Assembly (NCBI GenBank): GCA_049694275.1
Contig: JBAVQS010000334.1
Location: 1 to 11,656, forward strand
Direction: 5' to 3'
Length of the DNA stretch: 11,656 nucleotides
Source: JBAVQS01 sp049694275
GTDB taxonomy: Bacteria > Chloroflexota > Anaerolineae > UBA4142 > SHND01
Shown: piece after piece, positions 1 to 7,028 of the stretch
Numbering within the stretch: the first letter of the stretch is position 1
Layout of the letters: the number at the start of each line of letters is the position of its first letter
Notes under the pieces: generated by a model
Seen by the model: the letters and a program-made list of their open reading frames with translations, nothing else
Databases searched by the model: none
Told to the model about the DNA's origin: nothing
Program-made: the position numbers and the translations under genes

Positions 1-995
1 CTTTCCTGCGCAAACGTATCGATCATCAACCGGACATCGTCGCCCAGCGGATAAAGCACAGGGCAGGTGCACCCGTTCTTACGATACGCATCCACCTTGG
101 TTCGCACCTCTTCCGGCGTACCGCTCGCCGTGATGCGCTCGATCAGATCATCCGGCACAAACTGCATCGCCTGGTGAATCTGCTCTTTGGTGGCCGGCCA
201 GCCAAGAATGCTCTGCACCTTTTTGACCGTCTCCGGCGGCGTACCGCTCGCTTCGGCAATGTGCGGTTGCTGCGCCAGATACTGGGTGATCAGCTCCTTG
301 GCCGCCTCGATTGCGCGCTTGTGGTCCTGATCGACCGAACAGACAACCAACTGGGGACGATCAATATCGTCCAGCGTCCGTCCCACTTTCTTGGCCCCGG
401 CCTCGATATGTTCGAGCGCTTGAAGGTTGTACTCGGGAGGCACGCAATAGTTCAAGAGCGCGCCGTCGGCGACCTCGCCCGCCAGTTCCATCATGCCCAT
501 GTGAGTCGCGCCAATATAGATGGGCACATGGCGCGGCGCCCGGCGGCCATGCACGACATCAAGCTCGATCCCATCCACGTGATGAAACTCGCCATGAAAC
601 GTCACCCGTTCCATGCGCAACAGACGCTGCATCACCTCGATGGTCTCGCGCATCGCCAGGAGCGGCTTGCGGCGGGTGATGCCAACGTTCCGCGCCAGGG
701 GGTCCCACCATGCGCCAATTCCACAGAGAATGCGGTCAGGCGCCAGGTCGTCGAGCGTCAAAAAGGTCGCGGCCAGCAGGCCGATATTGCGCGTCCAGTT
801 GTTGATGACGCCGCTGCCGACCTTGAGCCGGGAGGTGACGGCAGCAAAGGCCGCCATGGGGACAATCGCATCGCGGACGAGGCGGGATTCTGCCTGCCAC
901 ACCGCCTCAAAACCGCGCTGCTCGGCGTACTGTGCATACGCCATCCCTTCGCGAATTTCGTGTTTGTCTTGCAGATAGAGTGCTACGCGTGCCAT
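1..995 (-). CDS. F420-dependent LLM-class oxidoreductase, C-terminus cut by window edge
   Basis: This is a luciferase-like (LLM) flavin/F420 oxidoreductase, a TIM-barrel family that moves hydride to or from F420. Starting at the ATG at 995 the frame stays open for 331 codons and runs off the window at position 1. Family members are usually about 330-350 residues, so only a short C-terminal piece should be missing. Visible features are a beta-strand start (MARVALYLQD), GVINNWTRNIG at about 62-72 (comparable to the GxxNPYTR loop of methylene-tetrahydromethanopterin reductases), GIGAWWDP at 92-99, VPIYIGATHMGMMELAGEVADG at about 157-178, and the late TPEEVRTKVDAY segment that is typical of the family. 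An AAAGGAG ribosome site lies 5 nt before the ATG. It follows cofC by 44 nt and is probably the last or a late gene of the F420 operon. The substrate cannot be read from sequence. FMN use is less likely given the neighbours, but not excluded. Confidence 0.85.
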   Translation of the reverse strand, partial: MARVALYLQDKHEIREGMAYAQYAEQRGFEAVWQAESRLVRDAIVPMAAFAAVTSRLKVGSGVINNWTRNIGLLAATFLTLDDLAPDRILCGIGAWWDPLARNVGITRRKPLLAMRETIEVMQRLLRMERVTFHGEFHHVDGIELDVVHGRRAPRHVPIYIGATHMGMMELAGEVADGALLNYCVPPEYNLQALEHIEAGAKKVGRTLDDIDRPQLVVCSVDQDHKRAIEAAKELITQYLAQQPHIAEASGTPPETVKKVQSILGWPATKEQIHQAMQFVPDDLIERITASGTPEEVRTKVDAYRKNGCTCPVLYPLGDDVRLMIDTFAQE

Positions 996-1039
996 ACAAG
1001 CTCCTTTGCTCTCGAATTGGAACCCGTCTAACTGCCTGG

Positions 1040-1630
1040 TCATCCCGACCGTGCGCCGTGCATCCGCTGCCAGTCCTCCGGCAGGTCAAGGTCAAAAGCC
1101 AGCCCCGCCGAATCAATAATCTCGACGCGCGCTCCCGCTTGCTCGGCGCGACGCGTATGCTCCAGGAAACTCTGCTCGCCGAACGCATACCGGATCAGAC
1201 CGGCCGGATTAATCAGAAGGGCATTCGTCCCCTGGTCGCGCGTCGCCGGCGCAATGACAACCCTGGGCGGCGGCCCGGCCGCCCCAATCATCCGTTCAAT
1301 GTCACCCACCGTTACATCAGGCAAATCCGCTGGCAGAATGAGGACCCGATCCATTCCATTTGCCTGCGCAACCCGGGTCGCCTGTTCCAGCGCCTCATTC
1401 AAACCGCGGCGGGTTTCCCAGATTGCCCACGCCCCGTGCTGGCGCGCCAGCCGTAGTACCTGATCATCTCGGGAAACAACCGCCACACGCGTCACCCCAC
1501 TTGTGCGAGTCAGGACCGCGAGCATGTGCTCCAATAGATCGCGCGCCAACTGCATCCGGGATGCTTCGTCCAATATACCGGCGAGCCGCTGTTTGGCCTC
1601 GGCAAACGGCTTGCACGGGACAATCGCCAT
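1040..1630 (-). CDS. cofC: CofC, phospholactate/phosphoenolpyruvate guanylyltransferase
   Basis: CofC (FbiD in actinobacteria) transfers GMP from GTP to 2-phospho-L-lactate, or to PEP or 3-phosphoglycerate in some lineages. The product is the unstable diphospho-guanosine donor used by CofD. The 196-residue product has the nucleotidyltransferase start MAIVPCKPFAEAKQRL (1-16) with its nucleotide-binding Lys/Arg, LPADLPDV at 99-106 (the metal-binding acidic loop), APATRDQGTNAL at 127-138, and GLAFDLDLPED at 176-186. All are family hallmarks and the length is normal. A GTG at 1645 would add five residues. I prefer the ATG at 1630 because family proteins begin right at the IVPxKP strand and a GAG lies about 9 nt upstream. 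It lies 34 nt after cofD and 44 nt before the LLM gene. Which three-carbon acid it prefers cannot be told by eye. Confidence 0.93.
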   Translation of the reverse strand: MAIVPCKPFAEAKQRLAGILDEASRMQLARDLLEHMLAVLTRTSGVTRVAVVSRDDQVLRLARQHGAWAIWETRRGLNEALEQATRVAQANGMDRVLILPADLPDVTVGDIERMIGAAGPPPRVVIAPATRDQGTNALLINPAGLIRYAFGEQSFLEHTRRAEQAGARVEIIDSAGLAFDLDLPEDWQRMHGARSG

Positions 1631-1664
1631 TAATAACTCGTTCACAACCCAGCCTGTGACTGTC

Positions 1665-2594
1665 CTATGGGTTATTGCCCCAACCGATAATCTCCCTAGC
1701 CAGTCGCTCCCGGTCCGCCTCGGTGCGCATCACGGTATCTGTGACCAGTACGCGCATCCCGAAACGCTCGACGCCAGATTGCGCCGCCGCATCCACCTGA
1801 TCCAACACAAACCCGTCAACCAGCCCTACATATCGCCGCGCCACTTCCAGCGCCGATGCCTCAATGCCCAATTCCCGGAACATCTTGGCCGCCGGTCCCT
1901 TGAGCGCCTCGCCCCCCACAATCGGCGATACCGCGACCTTGAATGTGTGCGTCCTTTGGATCTGTTCGCGCGCGCCCGATAGAGACAAGATCGGTTCAAT
2001 GCTCACAAAAGGATTGGACGGACACAGGATAAGCATATCAGAAGCAGCAATCGCGCGCAACACGGCATCACCTGGGAGAGCCCGGTCTATCCCTTCAAAG
2101 CGAATCGAACGGACGACGGGCTGCCAGCGCCGGTGGACAAAATACTCTTGAAAAGCCAGTTCCCCTTCATCGGTGTCCACCATCGTCCGCACGGGCGCAT
2201 CGGTCATCGGCAGGATCGTCGCTTGCGCGCCCAGTGCACCGGCCAACTCGATGGTCGCCTGGGTCAGTGTCTTGCCGGTGTGGAGCATGTGGGTCCGAAG
2301 GATATGAGTTGCCAGGTCATGATCGCCCAGCCGGAACCAATCCGCCGCGCCATAACGCGACATCATCTCCAGGTTGGCAAAGGTATCGCCGGTCAAGCCC
2401 CAACCGGTAACCGGGTTTGCCAACCCCGTCAGCGTATACATGACCGTATCGAGATCCGGCGAGATGGCAAGCCCATGCAGCTCGAAATCATCGCCGGTGT
2501 TGACGACCACCGTAAGGTCTGCACCAGCCGCCCGCTGCAACCCATCGGCCAGCTTGGCTCCCCCCACCCCGCCTGCGAATGCCACTATTTTCAT
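1665..2594 (-). CDS. cofD: CofD, 2-phospho-L-lactate transferase
   Basis: CofD (FbiA) transfers the phospholactyl or phosphoenolpyruvyl group from the GDP-linked donor onto FO, giving F420-0 or dehydro-F420-0. The 309-residue product shows the hallmark N-terminus MKIVAFAGGVGGAKLADGL with GGVGGAK at 8-14. It also has NTGDDFELHGL at 32-42, GWGLTGDTF at 64-72, FRLGDHDLATHILRT at 87-101, LCPSNPFVSIEPIL and VSPIVGGEALKGPA, all conserved in FO- and GDP-binding. A GTG at 2612 overlaps the nitroreductase stop as GTGA and would add six residues. The ATG at 2594 matches the usual family N-terminus, so I chose it. Neither start has a good Shine-Dalgarno site, which suggests translation is coupled to the upstream gene. 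Cytoplasmic; partner of CofC. Confidence 0.96.
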   Translation of the reverse strand: MKIVAFAGGVGGAKLADGLQRAAGADLTVVVNTGDDFELHGLAISPDLDTVMYTLTGLANPVTGWGLTGDTFANLEMMSRYGAADWFRLGDHDLATHILRTHMLHTGKTLTQATIELAGALGAQATILPMTDAPVRTMVDTDEGELAFQEYFVHRRWQPVVRSIRFEGIDRALPGDAVLRAIAASDMLILCPSNPFVSIEPILSLSGAREQIQRTHTFKVAVSPIVGGEALKGPAAKMFRELGIEASALEVARRYVGLVDGFVLDQVDAAAQSGVERFGMRVLVTDTVMRTEADRERLAREIIGWGNNP

Positions 2595-2608
2595 AGAAGG
2601 ATATAGAT

Positions 2609-3322
2609 TCACACAGATTTGGAATAACTATCACTCTCTGGTCGTTGGGGGTTTTCCTCTGTGTCCAAATACCTGGCTATCGCGTCAAGCGGCTTGCGGG
2701 ATTTGGTTTTGGATTCGGCAGGATAGCCGAGCGTGATAAGGGCTTGCGGTTCCCAGTCGGCGTCAAGGCCGAGCACACCCTGCGCGGTTTCGGGCGCAAA
2801 GAGCGGGGCGCACATCCAGCATGCACCCAACCCCCGCGCGTACGCCGCCAGCAAAAGGTTCTGCGCGGACATTGCAACAGACTGGGTCGCCATGATTCGT
2901 TCAGCCTGCCGCCGCCGTTCGTCCGCGTATATATCCATATCGCGGAGGGTCATGCACACCAGAATGACGACGGGGGCGTTAGAGATACGCGCGTAGGAAC
3001 GTGCGGTATCCGCTTCAATGACCTCGCCCGGCGCGCCGTCTCGCGCCAGGTCGGTGCGCAGACGCTCGCCCATTGCACGGGCCAGAGCTGCTTTTGTCGC
3101 CTCGGACTCGATTACGGCAAAACGCCAGGGTTGCCGGTTATGCGCCGATGGCGCCCAACGCGCCGCCTCCAACAATTCGTCGATCACCTGCCGCGGCACG
3201 GATTCCTTCAAATAGCGCCGAATCGAACGCCGCGAGCGAATCCAATCGAGAAACGTTTGCCTGTCCAAATTGATATTATTCGAACTCTCGGAACTGCCGT
3301 GCAGAGCGTTGTGCATACGCAC
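2609..3322 (-). CDS. Stand-alone nitroreductase, probable dehydro-F420-0 reductase
   Basis: This is an FMN-dependent nitroreductase-fold protein of 237 residues. Motifs are RRSIRRY at 31-37 and PSAHNRQPWRF at 58-68, both FMN-phosphate-binding loops, and GLGACWM at 164-170. These motifs are close to the C-terminal domain of mycobacterial FbiB, which reduces dehydro-F420-0 made from PEP. In FbiB that domain is fused behind a CofE domain. Here the two are separate genes in the same order, and stand-alone enzymes of this kind have been reported for Thermomicrobia. The start GTG at 3322 shares its first base with the cofE stop (TAGTG). An ATG lies two codons later at 3316, and neither has a clear ribosome site, so coupled translation is likely. 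It ends by overlapping the possible cofD GTG (GTGA). The alternative is a general nitroreductase, but the operon position makes that less likely. Confidence 0.85.
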   Translation of the reverse strand: MRMHNALHGSSESSNNINLDRQTFLDWIRSRRSIRRYLKESVPRQVIDELLEAARWAPSAHNRQPWRFAVIESEATKAALARAMGERLRTDLARDGAPGEVIEADTARSYARISNAPVVILVCMTLRDMDIYADERRRQAERIMATQSVAMSAQNLLLAAYARGLGACWMCAPLFAPETAQGVLGLDADWEPQALITLGYPAESKTKSRKPLDAIARYLDTEENPQRPESDSYSKSV

Positions 3323-4083
3323 TACTGGAACAGGTCCATCTCTTTCGGTCGCACCAGATCGCGAGCCGTTCCATCGCCGGGGGTGTGAACCACCCCGCGC
3401 ACATGCACAACCGGCGTCCCCTCGCGCGCCTGGCCGAGCAACAGGGTTGCCGCCGAAGCAATCATATCGGCCAGCCCAATATCGGTGTGTTGCAGCACGT
3501 ACCCGAACAGATCAATCCGCCCCCGCCAATCCTCCAATGCCGGCAGCCCGGCCGCGCCGATGGCGACGCCGACCGTTCCGAGGCGATGCGGACGACCGTG
3601 CGAGTCGGCAAGAATGACGCCGATCCGTGCGCCCGTTTCGGCATGGAGCCGATCACAAAGCATGCGGGCAGTTGCATCGGGGTTCTCCGGCAACAACAAG
3701 ACCCAATCCGTCTCGCCCCCCGGCACATTGGAATGGTCCAACCCCGCATTGGCGCTCACAAAGCCCAGCTTGTGGCGGGTGATAATCAGACCGGGACGCG
3801 CCCGCACCACCTCCGTCGAATCGCGCAGCATCAACTCGAGCTCGCGGGCATCCTTGCCCGTCACCAGCGCCAGTTCCTGCGCGTGTTCGCCCGGCGTCAC
3901 CGAACTGAGCCGGACCATCCGCCCTTCCGACTTGCTCACGATCTTGCTCGCGAGCACCAACACATCGCCATCCTGCAGAGCTACCGCAGCATCCTGCAAG
4001 CCCTTGCGAATGATGGGGATAAGATCATCGCCCGAGCGAATAAGCGGAATCCCGGGCAGCGTTGTCAATGTCATTTGAGGCAT
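3322..4083 (-). CDS. cofE: CofE, coenzyme F420-0:L-glutamate ligase
   Basis: CofE adds L-glutamate residues to F420-0 with GTP and divalent metal, giving the gamma-glutamyl tail. The 253-residue length is normal for the single-domain ligase. Visible signatures are VLVLASKIVSKSEGR at 41-55, GLIITRHKLGFVSANAGLDHSN at about 98-119, and ADSHGRPHRLGTVGVAIGAAGL at 159-180, a slight variant of the common D-x-x-GRPWR loop. These are followed by DWRGRIDLFGYVLQHTDIGLADMIASAA and PVVHVRG. I chose the ATG at 4083 because AGGTG sits 6 nt upstream. A GTG directly after the npdG stop at 4092 and an ATG at 4074 are alternatives. The stop TAG is shared by one base with the start of the next gene, the nitroreductase, which is the FbiB order without the fusion. 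Confidence 0.95.
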   Translation of the reverse strand: MPQMTLTTLPGIPLIRSGDDLIPIIRKGLQDAAVALQDGDVLVLASKIVSKSEGRMVRLSSVTPGEHAQELALVTGKDARELELMLRDSTEVVRARPGLIITRHKLGFVSANAGLDHSNVPGGETDWVLLLPENPDATARMLCDRLHAETGARIGVILADSHGRPHRLGTVGVAIGAAGLPALEDWRGRIDLFGYVLQHTDIGLADMIASAATLLLGQAREGTPVVHVRGVVHTPGDGTARDLVRPKEMDLFQ

Positions 4084-4092
4084 GGGCGACAC

Positions 4093-4749
4093 CTATCGGG
4101 GCACACCGGTCAACCGAATACCTGCCCCTCTGGTCTTGTAACGGATATTGACGGCAATCAACACCGCCGTGAGCGTTTCGAGGGCAACGGCATTCGCCAG
4201 CACCCCGGCGTCAAACGCATCTATCCCAATCTGGCGAATCAGCTCAATCACCTTGCCGCGGGTCTCTTTATCTGCGCCACACACCAGCACATCGGAATCG
4301 ATCTTGTCCTCGACCGCCTCGAGCCTTTCAGGAGAAATGTTCTGAAAGGCAGCGACGACCTTAACCCCCTCCCCGAAAAACTGCTGTACCTCGGCGGTGG
4401 TGGAACCTGCCGACGGGACCTTGGCCCGCGATTTCTTCTCCGGGTCGAGCGCGGAAGCAATGTTGATAACGATTTTGCCCTGCACCTCTGCACGCAGGTC
4501 CTCCAAAATCGGGATCATCCCCTCGAACGGCACCGAGAGCAGCACCACCTCTGCCTTTTCGGCCGCGCCGCGATTCGACGTCCCTTCGACGTGGCTCATG
4601 CCCAGGCGCGCGTTCATTTCGCGGGCGGCCGCCTCACCCCGGGCCGCATCGCGCGAGCCGATAATCACCGGCACGCCCGCCCGGGCAAAGCGCGTGGCCA
4701 GGGCATTCCCCTCTTTACCGGTTCCACCAATAATCGCCAGTGTTGTCAA
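4093..4749 (-). CDS. npdG: NADPH-dependent F420 reductase (Fno/NpdG)
   Basis: This enzyme reversibly transfers hydride between F420 and NADP(H), supplying F420H2 for enzymes such as the LLM protein downstream. The 218-residue product begins with a Rossmann fold: LAIIGGTGKEGNALATRFARAG at about 4-25 with GGTGxxG, and GSRD at 31-34 whose Arg is expected to read the NADP 2'-phosphate. VVLLSVPFEG, KIVINIASALDP and VAAFQNISPERLEA also match the family. The start is probably TTG at 4749: it lies 5 nt after a strong AGGGAGG site and gives the usual short N-terminus. A TTG at 4764 would place that ribosome site inside the gene. The gene begins 15 nt after the acetyltransferase stop and runs nearly into cofE. 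A use other than F420 (NADP oxidoreductase of the same fold) is unlikely here. Confidence 0.93.
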   Translation of the reverse strand: MTTLAIIGGTGKEGNALATRFARAGVPVIIGSRDAARGEAAAREMNARLGMSHVEGTSNRGAAEKAEVVLLSVPFEGMIPILEDLRAEVQGKIVINIASALDPEKKSRAKVPSAGSTTAEVQQFFGEGVKVVAAFQNISPERLEAVEDKIDSDVLVCGADKETRGKVIELIRQIGIDAFDAGVLANAVALETLTAVLIAVNIRYKTRGAGIRLTGVPR

Positions 4750-4764
4750 CACGTCCTCCCTCAA

Positions 4765-5550
4765 TCACACCTCTAAAGACCATCCGGTCCGATCATATAC
4801 TACACGGAACCCCAGACGCTCGTACCACCGCTGCGCAGGTCCCGCGGTCTCGGCTTGAAGACACACCGGGCAACTCGCCATCTCCGCCTGCGCGTCGGCA
4901 ACCATGCGGCGCATCAAGGCCGTTCCCACTCCTTGCCCGCGAGCATCCGGCAGGGTCGCGACACCGTAAATCCCCCAGGTGTTTTCAAAGGATGAAAGCA
5001 TTCCGGCGGCAACCGGCTCTCCGTCCAGCCGCGCCAGGTAGGGACGCCAACCTGCATTCACCGTAGCCCGGTTGAGTTCGATGCTGAGCGGCGTCGGCTG
5101 ACCATTACTGCCAAAACCTCGGTTCTGGATGCTCAGCCACGATCCCAGATCCGGTATTCTGACGAGCTCTATTGTAACACGCAGATTGGGCGGCCGTTCA
5201 ATATCCTTTGCTGTCAGAACCATCTGCGTTTCCATCTCGGTCTGGGTAAATCCACGCCGTTTCAATCGCTCGGCCAGATCGATCGGCCGGGACAGCGGGT
5301 TGACGCGTACATGCGGCTTGACGTTGCGCCAGGAGAACCACTCGATCACGTCGTCCAGTAATTCATCAATACCCTGTTCGGTCGAGCGCACGCGGCAGGC
5401 AAAGTTGAGCCCCGTCCCAAATTGGGGATGTGAATACAGGGCGACGACGTCCCCGCGCTCCCACACCTCGCCGCCAATTCGCCAGGCGCTCGACGCATTC
5501 CCCAGTTCCTCATGGCGTTCCAGTTGCTCCGCCAGTTCCCTATCCATCAC
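4765..5550 (-). CDS. Tandem-GNAT N-acetyltransferase, substrate unknown
   Basis: This is a 261-residue GCN5-related acetyltransferase. The C-terminal half (about 125-261) is a complete GNAT domain. It has GIYGVATLPDARGQGVGTAL with the acetyl-CoA pyrophosphate loop RGQGVG at 204-209, and the closing AQRWYERLGFRVVYDRTGW motif. The N-terminal half (about 30-115) has VRVNPLSRPIDLAERLKRRGF and looks like a degenerate second GNAT fold, a known two-domain arrangement in which only the C-terminal copy binds acetyl-CoA. The start is GTG at 5550 with GGGGAG 8 nt upstream; an ATG follows directly at 5547. It sits 18 nt after ssnA and 15 nt before npdG, so it is probably co-transcribed with both. It could modify an amine or amino compound from the purine pathway, but nothing in the sequence decides this. 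Confidence 0.85.
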   Translation of the reverse strand: MMDRELAEQLERHEELGNASSAWRIGGEVWERGDVVALYSHPQFGTGLNFACRVRSTEQGIDELLDDVIEWFSWRNVKPHVRVNPLSRPIDLAERLKRRGFTQTEMETQMVLTAKDIERPPNLRVTIELVRIPDLGSWLSIQNRGFGSNGQPTPLSIELNRATVNAGWRPYLARLDGEPVAAGMLSSFENTWGIYGVATLPDARGQGVGTALMRRMVADAQAEMASCPVCLQAETAGPAQRWYERLGFRVVYDRTGWSLEV

Positions 5551-5568
5551 GGTCTCTGCTCCCCTCTC

Positions 5569-6903
5569 CTACAGTGTTTGCACCCGCTTCCAGACCCCCT
5601 GCGCCAGTTCACGCGCCCGCGCCGCAATGGCCTCTTCGTCCAGTGTCGTCAGTCGGCGGTCTTTCATCAACAGCTTGCCGCCGCAAATCGTATGCGTCAC
5701 GTGGGAACCGTCGATTCCAAACGCGAGGTGCCATGGGAAATTTTCCGCCGTCAATTCCGTATAGGGCCAATAATCGAGCAGGATAATGTCCGCATACGCG
5801 CCGGGGGTGAGCTCGGCGAGCGGCCGCGACCAAAAGTTGGCAGCGATTCTGGCGTTATTCGCAAATGCCATCTGCACCACCTGGTCCGCGCCCATCACTC
5901 GCGGGTCGCGGCGGTTCGACTTGTGAACCAGGTAGGCCGCCTTGATCTCGGAGAACATGTTATTCGAAAAGCCGTCGTTGCCCAGGCCGACCGTCACCCC
6001 ATAGTGCATCATGCCCAATACGTCGGCCACGCCGACTGCGTTGTTCATATTCGAGCGCGGCTGGTGCGACACCTTGGTCGCGGTCCGTTTGAACAGGTCG
6101 ATCTCGCTCACATTGACATGCACACAATGGGCGGCAATCGTCTTGGGGCCGAAAATGCCGCGCGATTCCAGGCGCTCGCCGACCCGGCATCCGTATTTCT
6201 GCAGCGCATCATCCTCGTCGCTGCCATCCTCGGCCACGTGCACGTGAAAGCCGGCATTCAGCCCTTCCAGGTCGGCCACACAGCGTTCCAGCGTCTTGTC
6301 GGAAACCGTAAACGACGCATGGAGGCCAAATGTTCCTTTGACCAGGTCGCTGCCGCGCGGCTGTTTCAGAAACCGGACATTCTCGCGGATGCCCGCATTC
6401 GCCCCTTCCGTGCCGTTCCGATCGGTTACCTCATAGCACAGGCATGCGCGCACCCCCGACTGCTCGACAGCCTGGGCAATCACGTCGAGTGAGCCGTCAA
6501 TCGCGTTCGGGCTGGCGTGATGATCGATCAGCGTCGTGGTCCCATTGCGAATGGCATCAACCAGGCAAACGAGCGCGCTAAAACGGATGTCCTCATCCGT
6601 CAACGCCCGGTCGATCCGCCACCACAGCTTGTCCAGGATTTCGGGAAAATTCCTGGGCGGCGGTCCCGGCGGCAGCGCCATCCCCCGCGCAAATGCCCCA
6701 TAAAAATGGGTGTGCGCGCAGATATTGCCCGGCATCACCAGTTGGCCATGCGCGTCAAGCTTGTCCGCATCCGGATATTTGGCTTCCAGATCGTGCGTCG
6801 CGCCGACCTCGGCGATGTGGTCTCCTTCAATATAGATTGCGCCGTTCTGTACAACGCGCGGCTCGGCACCCAGCGTGATGAGCGTGCCATTCGTGATCAG
6901 CAT
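5569..6903 (-). CDS. ssnA: SsnA-like amidohydrolase (purine/aminohydrolase type)
   Basis: This is a metal-dependent amidohydrolase of the chlorohydrolase/guanine-deaminase group, 444 residues, close to the length of E. coli SsnA (442). The short N-terminal beta-sandwich (MLITNGTLITL) leads to the metal site AHTHFYGAFARG (H64, H66). Further ligands are H195 in GLHASF, H220/H222 in FHVHVAEDGSDED, H259 in AAHCVHVN, and D310 in GLGNDGFSNNMF. The FHVHVAEDxxD segment and GFSNNMF loop are what I recognise as SsnA-type. SsnA genes occur with ygeX, ygeY, ygeW, hyuA and xdh homologues in anaerobic purine/urate catabolism. The ATG at 6903 has GAGG 4 nt upstream. It is the first gene of the apparent ssnA-GNAT-F420 operon and is separated from the PLP genes by the HNH gene. 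The exact substrate is not shown by sequence, and another aminohydrolase of the superfamily is possible. Confidence 0.85.
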   Translation of the reverse strand: MLITNGTLITLGAEPRVVQNGAIYIEGDHIAEVGATHDLEAKYPDADKLDAHGQLVMPGNICAHTHFYGAFARGMALPPGPPPRNFPEILDKLWWRIDRALTDEDIRFSALVCLVDAIRNGTTTLIDHHASPNAIDGSLDVIAQAVEQSGVRACLCYEVTDRNGTEGANAGIRENVRFLKQPRGSDLVKGTFGLHASFTVSDKTLERCVADLEGLNAGFHVHVAEDGSDEDDALQKYGCRVGERLESRGIFGPKTIAAHCVHVNVSEIDLFKRTATKVSHQPRSNMNNAVGVADVLGMMHYGVTVGLGNDGFSNNMFSEIKAAYLVHKSNRRDPRVMGADQVVQMAFANNARIAANFWSRPLAELTPGAYADIILLDYWPYTELTAENFPWHLAFGIDGSHVTHTICGGKLLMKDRRLTTLDEEAIAARARELAQGVWKRVQTL

Positions 6904-6925
6904 CTATCCTCACTCATTTAGGCGA

Positions 6926-6961
6926 TCAGAACAAAAGTCCCATCCGGATTGCTTTCGCCAT
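6926..6961 (-). CDS. Possible 11-codon leader ORF upstream of ssnA
   Basis: The 125-nt ssnA leader holds a short frame, MAKAIRMGLLF followed by TGA. A GGGAG ribosome-like site lies 10 nt before its ATG, and it ends 22 nt before the ssnA start. The same stretch can pair GGCG (6921-6924) with CGCC (6956-6959), continued by AAAG/CTTT. A leader peptide that tunes ssnA translation is conceivable, but frames this short arise by chance, so this is only a candidate. Confidence 0.15.
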   Translation of the reverse strand: MAKAIRMGLLF

Positions 6962-6989
6962 CCACTAGTTGCTCCCTTTTGGACTGACA

Positions 6990-6997
6990 ATTATAAT
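6990..6997. promoter_or_regulatory. Palindromic -10 box readable on both strands between ssnA and the HNH gene
   Basis: The 8-bp palindrome ATTATAAT carries TATAAT on the plus strand (6992-6997) and on the minus strand (6995-6990). On the plus strand a weak -35 candidate TTGCTC (6969-6974) lies 17 nt upstream, and initiation would give a roughly 25-nt leader for the HNH gene, with AGGAG at 7013-7017. On the minus strand no good -35 is seen, but initiation near 6983 would leave an 80-nt ssnA leader. The box is probably the promoter of the HNH gene, possibly also of ssnA. Confidence 0.45.
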
Positions 6998-7028
6998 GTG
7001 TCGTAAATTAGCAGGAGAGCATCCATAA

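Noticed and set aside
3385..4776. Long plus-strand open frame (463 codons) across cofE and npdG
   Set aside because: It is antisense to two clearly recognised genes, has no family motifs, and long antisense frames are common in high-GC coding DNA.
5512..6492. Plus-strand open frame of 326 codons opposite ssnA
   Set aside because: The minus-strand frame carries a full set of amidohydrolase metal ligands; the plus frame has no motif or ribosome site of note.
6985..7002. GACA-n9-TGTC dyad around the -10 box as an operator
   Set aside because: The arms are only four bases long and the inner palindrome is off-centre, so chance is enough to explain it.
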